Shown: positions 18,656-28,315, counted from the stretch's first letter. The stretch is 64,000 nucleotides of DNA from Blautia argi (GCF_003287895.1 NZ_CP030280.1:1681501-1745500); one strand, 5' to 3'. Notes: generated by a model from the letters alone, not told the origin. Program-made: numbers and translations.

Positions 18656-20065
18656 TTACAGAGAACAGATGATTCTTTTTTCAATTGCTTCAATAAGGTT
18701 AATTATAAGCTGCTTGTTCTTTACCAAAGAAACATCAGCTTCGATGCTGGAACAGATAGATTCAAGAACTGCAAGTTCAGTTGAAGTGAGATTATGTTTA
18801 TTGTTACGGTTCTCTTTTTTATTATAATCGTAGATTGCCTGAATCGCAATCCTTTGGTATCTGTCAGTTTCGTATTGATTGCGTTCGGTATAGTGTCTAT
18901 CTGTTTTGTCAATAATTTCCCCTCTGTCATTAAAGGTATAGGAATACTTGAAAGTATAAAAATTTGGTTCTAAAAATGCAGAAACAAGAAAAGTTTCCCC
19001 TTTGTTAGGACAATTTTCAAGTATAGTTCGTAAAATGAACATAAAATTTGCCATGTTTTGCTTTAATGCATCGCGGTAAACAGTAGGCACTTTGTCAGGA
19101 TTAGCAGAATAATTTGCTTTTATAAATTCCCAGATTAACCTTGATTGCCATGACATGGGATATATGCCGGTTCTTTGTTCTGTTTCGATAATGCTTTCAA
19201 TATCTATGATTTGTAAGCGGTCACGTTTTGAAGAATTATCTCCCGTAGACATAGGCTGCAGGTAGCGTGGGTCGTGGACAAAGCCCAAAGAAATTGGGCC
19301 AATATGGTCAGCGGATATACCATTAAAGAAGCTGCTTCCCATGAACTGATTTGCTGCATGAATGTTTCCGTCGCTCCAATATTCATACGCACGTCTGTCC
19401 TTGGTATAAGATTTAAGGTTTTCCTTTGAACGACCTTTATCCTGAACAGATCTACAACAGCGATTATATGTATGGAACCCGTCATAACGATCAGGAAAGT
19501 TCGACATAGCTCCTGGCCCCAGGTATTTTTTATCACCCTTACGGCAGGCATGCTCTAATGCAGCTATAATTTCATGCTTTTCGGAATTTTGTGCATCTAA
19601 ATTCAGCTTTCCTTTATTAATCAGAAAAGCTGCAATATCATTTTTGCGAATACCCTGGTTGATGAGTTCATCCCAGATATCGCTGATATGGTCACAGTCA
19701 GAAAAACTCGTACCAAATTTTTGGTTTAAGGCTTTGAGAAAATTTGCGTTCGGGTAGTGGTAGTAAAGGGACATCTTTTTACCACAAATTTGGCATACCT
19801 TCCATTTAGTCGGGTGAATTTTAAGCATTACATCAGCATACATTCCTGGATAGGTTTCCTCTGTTTTTGTGAGGCCTAATTCCTGGGCTTTTTGAATGCA
19901 CCAGTGAATTCTTTTTTGACCTGTTTCTGATTTTGCAGTTGCTATCCAGGTGTATGAACCATCAGCTTTCTTTTTGATTGGTAATCCTTTGTAATTTGGG
20001 TGATTTACGATTTCTTCCATATATTTGAGAAATTGTGGATGCCATTGTTTTTCATCTTGCGCCAT
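18656..20065 (-). CDS. Alw26I/Eco31I/Esp3I-like type IIS restriction endonuclease (HNH)
   Basis: A 469-residue nuclease facing its two methylases. The centre carries an HNH (beta-beta-alpha metal) site: ADHIGPISLGF (252-262, candidate His254/Asp253) followed by DNSSKRDR (276-283, Asn277). A CQIC pair (91-94) and further cysteines may hold a structural zinc. Eco31I-family enzymes are known to use one HNH site and to cut outside asymmetric GTCTC-containing targets, each accompanied by one m6A and one m5C methylase, which is what is seen here. Start ATG 20065 after AGGAGG. Family assignment is from motif style and gene context; the exact target is unknown. Confidence 0.75.
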   Translation of the reverse strand: MAQDEKQWHPQFLKYMEEIVNHPNYKGLPIKKKADGSYTWIATAKSETGQKRIHWCIQKAQELGLTKTEETYPGMYADVMLKIHPTKWKVCQICGKKMSLYYHYPNANFLKALNQKFGTSFSDCDHISDIWDELINQGIRKNDIAAFLINKGKLNLDAQNSEKHEIIAALEHACRKGDKKYLGPGAMSNFPDRYDGFHTYNRCCRSVQDKGRSKENLKSYTKDRRAYEYWSDGNIHAANQFMGSSFFNGISADHIGPISLGFVHDPRYLQPMSTGDNSSKRDRLQIIDIESIIETEQRTGIYPMSWQSRLIWEFIKANYSANPDKVPTVYRDALKQNMANFMFILRTILENCPNKGETFLVSAFLEPNFYTFKYSYTFNDRGEIIDKTDRHYTERNQYETDRYQRIAIQAIYDYNKKENRNNKHNLTSTELAVLESICSSIEADVSLVKNKQLIINLIEAIEKRIICSL

Positions 20066-20094
20066 AATAGAACCTCCTGATTGTGTAGGTAGAG

Positions 20095-20114
20095 TTCGGC
20101 TTTTGTCAGCCGAA
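20095..20114 (-). promoter_or_regulatory. Hairpin in the endonuclease 5' leader
   Basis: TTCGGCT and AGCCGAA flank six bases, about 20 bases upstream of the endonuclease ribosome-binding site. It could delay nuclease expression or be a protein site. 20115-20300 shows only AT-rich sequence. Confidence 0.4.
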
Positions 20115-20300
20115 ATTTAATGCATAATAATAGGGAAACAAGGTTTTTGTCTTATTATATCAAACGGCAGTCAGAAAATCTATATGTTCGTTCCCAATTA
20201 TATCCATAAAGCATTTTCTTACTTTTTGTTTGGAGATTTTCAACAAAGTAATCCTTCACCCTAACATGGTGCATCGGATGGAAGGGACTCGACTACACTG

Positions 20301-21137
20301 CTAACCTGTAATGATAATCTTGCCTTTTGCTTCCACATCATCCAGAATCACTTCTCCCACATCCGGTACTGTGATTACTCCGGTCAGAGGGTTTTTAATA
20401 CTGTCAACTTTAGTGATGATAGTTGCTTCTACTTGTGATTTTTCAAAAGCTAAATCCGTTTCAACCATCTCACAATCAACCAGTTTCAGATTTTTACAAT
20501 AGCAGAAAGGCTGTGTTCCAATGATCTTACAGTTAATCAAAATAAGATTATTAGAATACCATGCCAGATATTCTCCTTTTATGGTGCTGTTTCGAATCGT
20601 AATGTTTTCTCCATGCCAAAATGCATCTTTAGTATCAAATACACAATTATCAAACTGGGCATTTTTAATGTATTGGAATGAATATTTTCCTTGAAAATGT
20701 ACCCTACGGAATATTAAGTTTTCTGAACGCATCATAAAATATTCGCTGATTGCAGTGGTATCTTCCATACAAATTTTCTGAACAGACCATCCGAATTCTG
20801 AAGAAATAATATCGCAATTTTGAATAGTCACATCACTACATTCTCGAAACGCTTTGATTCCATGGAGCTTGCTGTCTGTTACTATCACATGATTGGAATA
20901 CCACAATGCTGCTCGGCAATTTACTGTCATTTCTGAATGACTAATAGTAAGTCCGCAATCATGCCAAAATGGATATCGGAGATTGAAAAGGCAGTGCTTT
21001 GCTTCAATTTGGTTGCATTCTTTAAATGCACTTTCGCCATCTGCCGGTCCATCAAAGTAACAATTTTTTACCAAAAGCCCATTACTCCCATAAAGAGCAC
21101 GTTCCTCGTCAAATTTTTGATTTTCTATTATTTTCAA
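20301..21137 (-). CDS. DUF3737 family right-handed beta-helix protein
   Basis: A 278-residue protein made of repeated short strands of the type ALWYSNHVIVTDSKLHGIKAF, AFWHGENITIRNSTIKGEYL and PFCYCKNLKLVDCEMV, roughly one turn per 20 residues, as in a beta-helix. This matches DUF3737, whose function is unknown. The start is taken as TTG at 21137 because AGGAGG lies seven bases upstream and KIIENQKFDEERALYG is the usual beginning; an upstream ATG adds an unsupported extension. In related bacteria this family often sits next to a LysR regulator, as it does here, though that regulator is broken. Confidence 0.75.
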   Translation of the reverse strand: MKIIENQKFDEERALYGSNGLLVKNCYFDGPADGESAFKECNQIEAKHCLFNLRYPFWHDCGLTISHSEMTVNCRAALWYSNHVIVTDSKLHGIKAFRECSDVTIQNCDIISSEFGWSVQKICMEDTTAISEYFMMRSENLIFRRVHFQGKYSFQYIKNAQFDNCVFDTKDAFWHGENITIRNSTIKGEYLAWYSNNLILINCKIIGTQPFCYCKNLKLVDCEMVETDLAFEKSQVEATIITKVDSIKNPLTGVITVPDVGEVILDDVEAKGKIIITG

Positions 21138-21367
21138 ACTTATTCCTCCTAGTTCGTCGTGCGAAAAAGAAAATCTCCCGATTTGAAACACCAAGTAGTC
21201 AAGACAAGCTATCTTCTTTTGAACTATATGCAATGAGTTGTTCCGGCTTTATTTCTGTACCGGCTATATTTATAGTTACCGCCTATTTACATTTTTTATC
21301 TTTCTGGTTTAATTATAAAAAGGCGAAATAGCAATAGCAAATACTTATATACTATATACTTCAATAG

Positions 21368-21396
21368 TTGAAAACTATCCAAAAACAAGTTATACT
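21368..21396 (+). promoter_or_regulatory. Promoter of the broken lysR gene, with nearby inverted repeats
   Basis: TTGAAA (21368-21373), 17-base spacer, TATACT (21391-21396). ATAGTT and AACTAT flank the -35, a LysR-type dyad, with related ATACTTATATACT repeats just upstream. The rest of 21138-21367 is AT-rich intergenic sequence between divergent genes. Confidence 0.5.
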
Positions 21397-21433
21397 ATAT
21401 TCGTTTCGCTCAAAAAGGAAGGAGGAGGTAATA

Positions 21434-21790
21434 ATGGAGTTACGTGTACTAGGTTACTTCCTTGCAGTTGCAAGAGAACAAAGCATTATTAGAGCAAATC
21501 AAGATGACAGCAAAGGCACTTTAACCGCATGGATCAATAAAGAACTATCTGAATTGGAAATTGTAGCAACTTACAATTTACTATTTAATGCATCTTTGAT
21601 GGTTGAAGAAGGACTGGGATATGCCATTGGATTAGATAAAATAATCAACACAGCCGGAAACAATACGCTGTGCTTTCGACCTCTTTCTCCACAAACAGAA
21701 GCAGGTATGCACATCGTTTGGAAGAAATATCAGGTATTTTCTAAAGCGTCCGAAAAATTTATCGAAAAACTAAAATTAGTATCTTTATGA
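21434..21790 (+). pseudogene. LysR-family regulator with internal deletion
   Basis: The 118-residue product starts like a LysR regulator (MELRVLGYFLAVAREQSI) and then passes straight into the end of the effector domain (IVATYNLLFNASLMVEEGLGYAI, then WKKYQVFSKASEKF). About 180 residues, including the recognition helix of the winged helix and most of the effector domain, are missing, with the frame kept. The junction is near residue 18-19. Strong ribosome-binding GGAGGAGG precedes the ATG. It cannot bind DNA in the normal way. Divergent from the DUF3737 gene, which it presumably once controlled. Confidence 0.75.
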
Positions 21791-22297
21791 AAAAGGCAAA
21801 ATTGCCGATATCTTGAGCGCCCTGTTGCTGACTTTGCTTTCTTCTGGCGCTGTCCCAATGAAACATTAATGCGGAAAGTCTGGGTGAAGCAGTCAGCCTA
21901 TATATGTATGGTATAACCATATCCGTCCCCATTCTTAGTTTCTTAGATTATGGAAAAGAGCAGCAGCACTTTTTGCTCTTTCCGCATAAATAGTTGCCAT
22001 GACCTCACCTCAAATCCAAATTTTTTGGAATTATAATTTCAAAAAATGCAAAGTAATATCATGTTTTCTGCCAGGTTCAGAAAGGCTGAAGGAAGAATTG
22101 GAAAATCAGTTATAAAATTTCCAGTATGACTTTTGGAAATTATATGATGTAGAAATCTGCAAAATATGGTATTCTAAATACAACAGATAAATGAAAAATG
22201 GAAAATTTCCTCTGTTTTATAGGGGGGATTAGCATACAAATCCCGCCGAAGCAGAACATCAGATATAAGAAGTTTTAATGGGAAGGGAGGATTTTCT
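21791..22297. other. Intergenic region without a recognised gene
   Basis: About 500 AT-rich bases. One hairpin: GGAAAAGAGCA (near 21953) with TGCTCTTTCC (near 21982), possibly a terminator. Several short frames look like broken coding sequence but none is recognisable. The end carries GGGAAGGGAGG, the ribosome-binding site of the next gene. Confidence 0.5.
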
Positions 22298-22660
22298 ATG
22301 GAGAATATCTATTATTTAATTATTACATGGATTGGGGCAGCCATTATGCTGGGAGTAGGAATTTATGATTACAAATACAGAACAAAGCCTGTAAAGTATG
22401 GAATCAGTAATTCCACATCTGACAGAAAGATAACAGATGTGAAGGCATATAATAAAGCCCATGGAAAGCTCTGGTACATTTATTCTGCTTTTTTATGGCT
22501 GGGGGGTATTTTTGAATATTTTTTTCCTGAATTTTCCATTTTCTTTTTTATTCTGTATAGTACAGTCGGAGTTGGCGCTTCTGTGTGGTATGTGCGGAAA
22601 ATAGAAGAAAAGTATATAGTATATAGCATAAAGGATAGATGTGATGCTGGAACTAATTAG
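22298..22660 (+). CDS. Small membrane protein, DUF3784-like
   Basis: 120 residues with an N-terminal membrane segment (about 5-25), a short soluble loop containing TDVKAYNKAHGKLW, and two further membrane segments (about 60-100). The loop wording resembles small DUF3784-type membrane proteins of Firmicutes; function unknown. A strong GGGAGG ribosome-binding site supports the ATG at 22298. Confidence 0.65.
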   Translation: MENIYYLIITWIGAAIMLGVGIYDYKYRTKPVKYGISNSTSDRKITDVKAYNKAHGKLWYIYSAFLWLGGIFEYFFPEFSIFFFILYSTVGVGASVWYVRKIEEKYIVYSIKDRCDAGTN

Positions 22661-22762
22661 ACATCACAAAAATATATTCTTTTATACGCAGGGAAATTTT
22701 TTTCGTATACTTTATGATGTAAAAGGAAATATGTCTGAACAGAAAGAGAGAAAAGAACGAGC

Positions 22763-23422
22763 ATGAACAGAAATTATCAAAAGGAACTGGAAAACATCAT
22801 AGAAGAAAATCAGAAAAACGGGAAGGTTCCCAGACTCTTTCTCCATAGCTGTTGCGCGCCCTGCAGCAGCTATGTACTGGAATATCTGTCCCAGTATTTT
22901 GAAATTACAGACTTTTTTTATAATCCCAATATTTCCCCCAGAGAAGAGTACAAAAAACGCACAGAGGAATTAAAACGCCTTATAGAAGAAATGCCTTTTG
23001 TGCATAAGCCTGTGTTGGTGGAAGGGACTTATTGCCCGGAGAAATTTTTTGAAATGGCAAAGGGATTGGAACATGTTCCTGAGGGAGGAGAGCGGTGTTT
23101 TAAGTGCTACCGCATGCGTCTGGAGGAAACTGCAAAACTGGCAGCAGAAGGGGGATATGATTATTTTGCCACCACTTTGACCATCAGCCCTTTGAAAAAT
23201 GCAGCAAAGCTAAATGAAATCGGAGAAGAGTTGGAAAAGCTTTACCATGTCAGACATCTCCCTTCTAATTTTAAGAAAAAAAACGGATATAAACGTTCTA
23301 CAGAGTTATCCGGTGAATATCATCTTTACAGACAGGATTACTGCGGCTGCATTTTTTCCAGACAGGAAAGAGAACGACAAAAGCAGGAACAAAAGGAAAA
23401 ACTCTTGCGTTCAACACTATAA
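22763..23422 (+). CDS. queH: Epoxyqueuosine reductase QueH
   Basis: Reduces epoxyqueuosine to queuosine in tRNA, the non-cobalamin alternative to QueG. The 219-residue protein has the family's iron-sulfur and metal cysteines: HSCCAPC (29-34), GERCFKCYRMRL and DYCGCIFS near the C-terminus, with FYNPNISP and TTLTISPLKN between. It stands 93 bases before argH, perhaps with a separate promoter. Confidence 0.92.
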   Translation: MNRNYQKELENIIEENQKNGKVPRLFLHSCCAPCSSYVLEYLSQYFEITDFFYNPNISPREEYKKRTEELKRLIEEMPFVHKPVLVEGTYCPEKFFEMAKGLEHVPEGGERCFKCYRMRLEETAKLAAEGGYDYFATTLTISPLKNAAKLNEIGEELEKLYHVRHLPSNFKKKNGYKRSTELSGEYHLYRQDYCGCIFSRQERERQKQEQKEKLLRSTL

Positions 23423-23515
23423 AGTGGTAAAATTTCACATAGAATATTGTCAAAAAGGTCAGAGAAGAAAAAAGACTGGACAATATGGTGAAAAAGAGAG
23501 GAATGAGGAATTATT

Positions 23516-24892
23516 ATGGCACAATTATGGGGAGGTCGGTTTACAAAAGAAACAGACCGTCTGGTGTATAATTTTAATGCGTCCCTGAGTTTTGACAAAA
23601 GGCTTTATAAACAGGACATTAAAGGCAGCATGGCGCATGCTTCCATGCTGGCAAAGCAGGGGATTCTCACAGAAAAAGAAAAGGAAGAAATCCTGTCCGG
23701 ACTGCAGGAAATTCTGGTGGATATTGAAAACGGAAAGCTGGAATTTTCTCCGGAGTATGAAGATATTCACAGCTTTGTAGAGGCAAATCTCATTGCCAGA
23801 AAGGGAAATGCAGGGAAAAAACTCCACACAGGAAGAAGCCGCAATGACCAGGTGGCTCTTGACATGAAAATGTATGTAAGAGAGGAAATTCAGGAAACCG
23901 ACGGTCTTTTAAAGGAACTTTTGGAAACCCTTCACAAACTGATGAAGGAGAATATACATACCTATATGCCGGGATTTACCCATTTACAGAAGGCACAGCC
24001 TGTGACCGTAGCTCATCATCTGGGCGCTTATTTTGAAATGTTCAAAAGAGATCGGAGCCGTTTAACGGATACCAAAAAGAGACTGAATTTGTGTCCCCTC
24101 GGAAGTGGAGCTTTGGCAGGTACCACATATCCATTGGACAGAGAATATACAGCCAGGGTTTTGGGCTTTGACGGTCCTACCTTAAATAGCATGGATTCTG
24201 TGGCTGACAGAGATTATCTGATTGAGTTTTTGTCGGATTTGTCTATGATTATGATGCATTTGAGCCGCTTCTGTGAAGAAATGATTCTTTGGAATTCCAA
24301 TGAATATCAGTTTGTGGAGCTTGATGATGCATACAGCACAGGCAGCAGCATTATGCCTCAGAAGAAAAATCCGGATATTGCAGAACTGGTAAGAGGAAAG
24401 ACGGGACGGGTATACGGCGCTCTTGTTTCTCTTCTCACTACCATGAAGGGGCTTCCTCTGGCTTATAATAAGGATATGCAGGAGGACAAGGAGCTTGCCT
24501 TTGACGCCATGGATACGGCAAAAGGTTGTATTGCGCTGTTTAATGGTATGATTTCCACTCTGGAATTTAAGAAGGAAAACATGGAAAACAGTGCGAAAAA
24601 CGGTTTTACCAATGCAACAGATGCAGCGGATTATCTGGTAAATCGCGGGGTTCCGTTTAGAGATGCACACAGCATTGTGGGACGTCTGGTGCTTTACTGT
24701 CTGGAAAAGAACATTGCTCTGGAAGAAATGTCTTTGGAAGAATACAAGGCAATCAGTCCGGTATTTGAAGAGGATATCTACGAGGCTATCAGTATGAAGA
24801 ACTGTGTGGAAAAGCGTAACACCATTGGCGCACCCGGTTCAGTGGCCATGGAAACTGTGTTAAAACAGAATGAAAAATATCTGGAAGAATAA
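23516..24892 (+). CDS. argH: Argininosuccinate lyase
   Basis: Splits argininosuccinate to arginine and fumarate. The 458-residue protein begins LWGGRFTKETD, has HTGRSRNDQVALD, the TFTHLQKAQP-like region and the fumarase/aspartase superfamily signature GSSIMPQKKNPD carrying the catalytic serine. Full length. argG is not adjacent. Confidence 0.97.
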   Translation: MAQLWGGRFTKETDRLVYNFNASLSFDKRLYKQDIKGSMAHASMLAKQGILTEKEKEEILSGLQEILVDIENGKLEFSPEYEDIHSFVEANLIARKGNAGKKLHTGRSRNDQVALDMKMYVREEIQETDGLLKELLETLHKLMKENIHTYMPGFTHLQKAQPVTVAHHLGAYFEMFKRDRSRLTDTKKRLNLCPLGSGALAGTTYPLDREYTARVLGFDGPTLNSMDSVADRDYLIEFLSDLSMIMMHLSRFCEEMILWNSNEYQFVELDDAYSTGSSIMPQKKNPDIAELVRGKTGRVYGALVSLLTTMKGLPLAYNKDMQEDKELAFDAMDTAKGCIALFNGMISTLEFKKENMENSAKNGFTNATDAADYLVNRGVPFRDAHSIVGRLVLYCLEKNIALEEMSLEEYKAISPVFEEDIYEAISMKNCVEKRNTIGAPGSVAMETVLKQNEKYLEE

Positions 24893-24902
24893 GAAGAATT
24901 TC

Positions 24903-24988
24903 TTGACATTTTGGAATATTTTGTTATAGTGATGTATAACAAAAACAAATGTACGCGCAGAAAAGACAAGTAAGGCTTTGCGTGTACA
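24903..24988 (+). promoter_or_regulatory. asd promoter and leader hairpin
   Basis: TTGACA (24903-24908), 16-base spacer, TATAGT (24925-24930). In the leader, TGTACGCGCA (24950-24959) pairs with TGCGTGTACA (24979-24988) with one G-U pair. The hairpin ends 20 bases before the start codon and has no T tract, so it is not a terminator; it may affect mRNA stability or translation. Confidence 0.6.
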
Positions 24989-25008
24989 GGACGAAGGAGA
25001 ATAGACAG

Positions 25009-26094
25009 ATGAGTGAAAAATTGAGAGTTGGAATTTTAGGCGCTACAGGTATGGTTGGACAGAGATTTATTTCTCTTTTGGAAAATCACCCCTGGTTTGA
25101 GGTTGTTACCGTAGCAGCAAGTGCAAGAAGTGCGGGAAAAACATATGAAGAAGCTGTAGGTGGACGCTGGAAAATGACAACCCCTATGCCGGAGGCTGTG
25201 AAACAGCTGGTTGTCATGAATGTATCAGAGGTGGAAAAGGTTGCTTCTACCGTAGATTTTGTATTTTCTGCAGTAGATATGTCAAAAGAAGAAATTAAGG
25301 CTATTGAAGAAGAGTATGCAAAGACAGAAACACCGGTTGTTTCCAACAATAGCGCACACAGATGGACTCCTGATGTTCCTATGGTTGTACCGGAAATCAA
25401 TCCCCAGCATTTTGATGTGATTGAATTCCAGAAAAAACGTCTTGGTACAACAAGAGGCTTTGTAGCTGTAAAGCCAAACTGCTCCATTCAGAGTTATGCG
25501 CCTGTTCTTACAGCATGGAAAGAGTTTGAGCCCTATGAAGTGGTAGCAACGACTTACCAGGCAATTTCCGGCGCCGGAAAAACTTTTAAGGACTGGCCGG
25601 AAATGGTGGAAAATATTATTCCCTATATTGGCGGAGAAGAAGAAAAGAGCGAAATGGAACCCCTTCGTCTTTGGGGTGAAATCAAAGATGGTGTGATTGA
25701 ACCTGCAAAAGAGCCGGTCATTACCTGTCAGTGTGTACGCGTTCCTGTATTAAACGGTCATACAGCCGCTGTCTTTGTAAAATTCAGAAAGAAACCAACC
25801 AAAGAACAGTTGATTGAAAAGCTGGTAAACTTCAAGGGAATTCCACAGGAATTAGATCTTCCAAGTGCTCCAAAGCAGTTTATTCAGTACATGGAGGAAG
25901 AAAATCGTCCGCAGGTTCAGGCAGATGTGGATTACGAAAACGGTATGGGTGTTTCCGTGGGACGTTTAAGAGAAGACAAGGTTTATGATTTTAAATTTAT
26001 CGGACTTTCCCACAATACCGTTCGCGGTGCAGCAGGCGGTGCCGTACTTTGTGCGGAAACGCTGAAGGCAAAAGGATATATTACAAAAAAATAA
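25009..26094 (+). CDS. asd: Aspartate-semialdehyde dehydrogenase, archaeal/fungal-type
   Basis: Makes L-aspartate-4-semialdehyde for lysine, threonine and methionine. The 361-residue protein has the NADP loop GILGATGMVGQRF (about 8-20), the catalytic cysteine in PNCSIQ, the QAISGAGKTF segment, and an ending SHNTVRGAAGGAVL, which fits the archaeal/fungal class and not the classical proteobacterial one. The start is ATG 25009 after AAGGAG; a longer frame from 24949 overlaps the leader hairpin. Confidence 0.94.
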   Translation: MSEKLRVGILGATGMVGQRFISLLENHPWFEVVTVAASARSAGKTYEEAVGGRWKMTTPMPEAVKQLVVMNVSEVEKVASTVDFVFSAVDMSKEEIKAIEEEYAKTETPVVSNNSAHRWTPDVPMVVPEINPQHFDVIEFQKKRLGTTRGFVAVKPNCSIQSYAPVLTAWKEFEPYEVVATTYQAISGAGKTFKDWPEMVENIIPYIGGEEEKSEMEPLRLWGEIKDGVIEPAKEPVITCQCVRVPVLNGHTAAVFVKFRKKPTKEQLIEKLVNFKGIPQELDLPSAPKQFIQYMEEENRPQVQADVDYENGMGVSVGRLREDKVYDFKFIGLSHNTVRGAAGGAVLCAETLKAKGYITKK

Positions 26095-26108
26095 AAGGAT
26101 GAAGAAAA

Positions 26109-26154
26109 AACCGAGAAAGGGGCTGTTGCATAGGACAGTCCCCCTTTTCGGTTC
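26109..26154 (+). terminator. Terminator after asd
   Basis: AACCGAGAAAGGGG...CTGT (26109-26126) pairs with ACAG..CCCCCTTTTCGGTT (26135-26153); long stem with A and T runs. Confidence 0.75.
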
Positions 26155-26251
26155 AGAGACAGTTCCTGCAGGGCGGAAATTTGACGCTTTTTTAAACCTG
26201 TGTTAAGATAAAAGGCATTGCAACAGAAATTAAAGTAAAAGAGGAGCTTTT

Positions 26252-28294
26252 ATGAGCAAATCATTGTTTATAGCCGAAAAGCCAAGCGTTGCCCAGGAAT
26301 TTGCCCGGGCATTAAAGCTGAATAGTGCCAGAAGGGACGGTTATCTGGAAGGGGAAAACACTATTGTAACCTGGTGTGTGGGACACCTGGTAACCATGAG
26401 TTATCCGGAAGCCTATGACCCGGCTCTGAAAAGATGGAGTTTGGAAACCCTGCCCTTTTTGCCGGAAGAATTTAAGTATGAGGTGATTCCTTCTGTAAAG
26501 AAACAGTTTGACATTGTCAGCGGACTTTTGAACCGCAAAGATGTAGAAACCATTTATGTATGCACGGACTCCGGGCGGGAGGGAGAATATATTTACCGTT
26601 TGGTTGCCATGATGTCCGGGGTAAAGGATAAGGTGCAAAAAAGAGTGTGGATTGATTCCCAGACTGAGGAGGAAATTATCCGTGGTATCCGGGAGGCAAA
26701 GGAGCTTTCTGCATATGATAATCTCTCTGCGTCTGCCTATCTGCGCGCCAAGGAGGATTATTTAATGGGAATTAATTTTTCCAGACTCCTTTCTCTGAAA
26801 TACGGCAATGCCGTTTCCAATTATCTGGGCAGTCGTTATCAGCCCATTTCTGTGGGAAGGGTAATGACTTGCGTTCTCGGTATGGTTGTCCGCAGAGAGC
26901 GAGAAATTCGGGACTTTGTGAAAACACCTTTTTATCGTGTGCTGGGGAAATTTGAACTGCAAAAACATTTTTTTGAAGGCGAATGGAGAGCTGTGGAGGG
27001 CAGCCGTTATTTTCAATCTCCTTTGTTATACAAGGAAAACGGATTTAAGGAAAAAGAAACTGCCCGGGAATTTAAAGAACTACTTTCCCAAAATCCGCCC
27101 CTCCAGGCTGTGGTGGAGAAAATAGAGCGAAAAAAAGAGAATAAAAATCCTCCTCTTCTTTTTAATCTGGCAGAACTGCAGAATGAGTGTTCCAGGCTGT
27201 TTAAATTAAGTCCTGATGAAACCCTGAAAATTGTACAAGAGTTATATGAGAAAAAGCTGGTGACCTATCCAAGAACTGATGCCCGTGTGCTTTCTACGGC
27301 GGTGGCAAAGGAAATTCAGAAAAACATAGGAGGATTACGCAGCTATATACATGCAGGGAGTTATGTAGATGAAATTCTGACAGCACAGAGATATAAAAAT
27401 TTGGAAAAAACCAGATATGTTAATGACAAACAGATTACCGATCACTATGCCATTATTCCAACCGGACAGGGGTTGAGTGCGTTAAGAAGCGTTTCTCAAC
27501 AGGCAGAAAAAGTATATGAAGTGATTGTGCGCCGGTTTTTGAGTATTTTTTATCCTTCTGCTGTTTATCAGAAAGTCAGCCTGGTTTCTGTTATAGAAAA
27601 GGAACGGTTGTTTTCCTCTTTTAAAGTTCTGATATCCGAAGGATATTTAAAGGTGACCGGCTATTCCTTTGGAAAAAAGAAGGAAGACGAAACTTCAGAG
27701 GAGGAAACAAAAGACGGAGTATTTCTGGAAATGCTACAGAATGTGAAAAAAGGAAGTATACTTCCGGTGAAGGAATTCCTTATAAAAGAAGGGGAAACTT
27801 CGCCACCCAAGCGTTATACTTCCGGTTCTATGATTCTGGCTATGGAAAATGCCGGACAGCTCATTGAAGACGAGGAGCTGCGGGCGCAGATTAAGGGCAG
27901 CGGTATCGGAACCAGTGCGACCAGAGCGGAGATTCTGAAAAAGCTGGTGACGATTAAGTATTTGACTTTGAATAAAAAGACACAGGTCATTACCCCGACT
28001 CTGTTGGGAGAGATGATTTTTGATGTGGTAAATGCATCTATTCGTTCTCTCTTAAGCCCGGAATTGACAGCAAGTTGGGAGAAGGGGTTGACTTATGTGG
28101 CAGAGGGCAGCATTACTTCTGAGGAATATATGCAGAAGCTGGAACGATTTATTCGCTCCTGGACCCAGGGGGTTATGGGACTTAGAAACCAGTTGATGCT
28201 CAAACAGTACTTTGATGCTGCGGCTGTATATTATCAAAAGAGTAAGAACAGCAAAACCGGAGCAAAGACTGCAGGGAAATCTACCAAAAAATAG
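26252..28294 (+). CDS. topB: DNA topoisomerase III (type IA)
   Basis: Relaxes and decatenates single-stranded DNA regions through a tyrosine-DNA link. The 680-residue protein has the Toprim start SLFIAEKPSVAQEFA, the acidic DSGREGE motif, and the active-site region LVTYPRTDARVLS with catalytic Tyr. A lysine-rich tail (SKTGAKTAGKSTKK) ends the protein; no C-terminal zinc fingers are seen. Housekeeping-like context suggests chromosomal TopB, not a conjugative-element copy. Confidence 0.93.
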   Translation: MSKSLFIAEKPSVAQEFARALKLNSARRDGYLEGENTIVTWCVGHLVTMSYPEAYDPALKRWSLETLPFLPEEFKYEVIPSVKKQFDIVSGLLNRKDVETIYVCTDSGREGEYIYRLVAMMSGVKDKVQKRVWIDSQTEEEIIRGIREAKELSAYDNLSASAYLRAKEDYLMGINFSRLLSLKYGNAVSNYLGSRYQPISVGRVMTCVLGMVVRREREIRDFVKTPFYRVLGKFELQKHFFEGEWRAVEGSRYFQSPLLYKENGFKEKETAREFKELLSQNPPLQAVVEKIERKKENKNPPLLFNLAELQNECSRLFKLSPDETLKIVQELYEKKLVTYPRTDARVLSTAVAKEIQKNIGGLRSYIHAGSYVDEILTAQRYKNLEKTRYVNDKQITDHYAIIPTGQGLSALRSVSQQAEKVYEVIVRRFLSIFYPSAVYQKVSLVSVIEKERLFSSFKVLISEGYLKVTGYSFGKKKEDETSEEETKDGVFLEMLQNVKKGSILPVKEFLIKEGETSPPKRYTSGSMILAMENAGQLIEDEELRAQIKGSGIGTSATRAEILKKLVTIKYLTLNKKTQVITPTLLGEMIFDVVNASIRSLLSPELTASWEKGLTYVAEGSITSEEYMQKLERFIRSWTQGVMGLRNQLMLKQYFDAAAVYYQKSKNSKTGAKTAGKSTKK

Positions 28295-28315
28295 TTTTAA
28301 AGAAAGAGGACAAAG

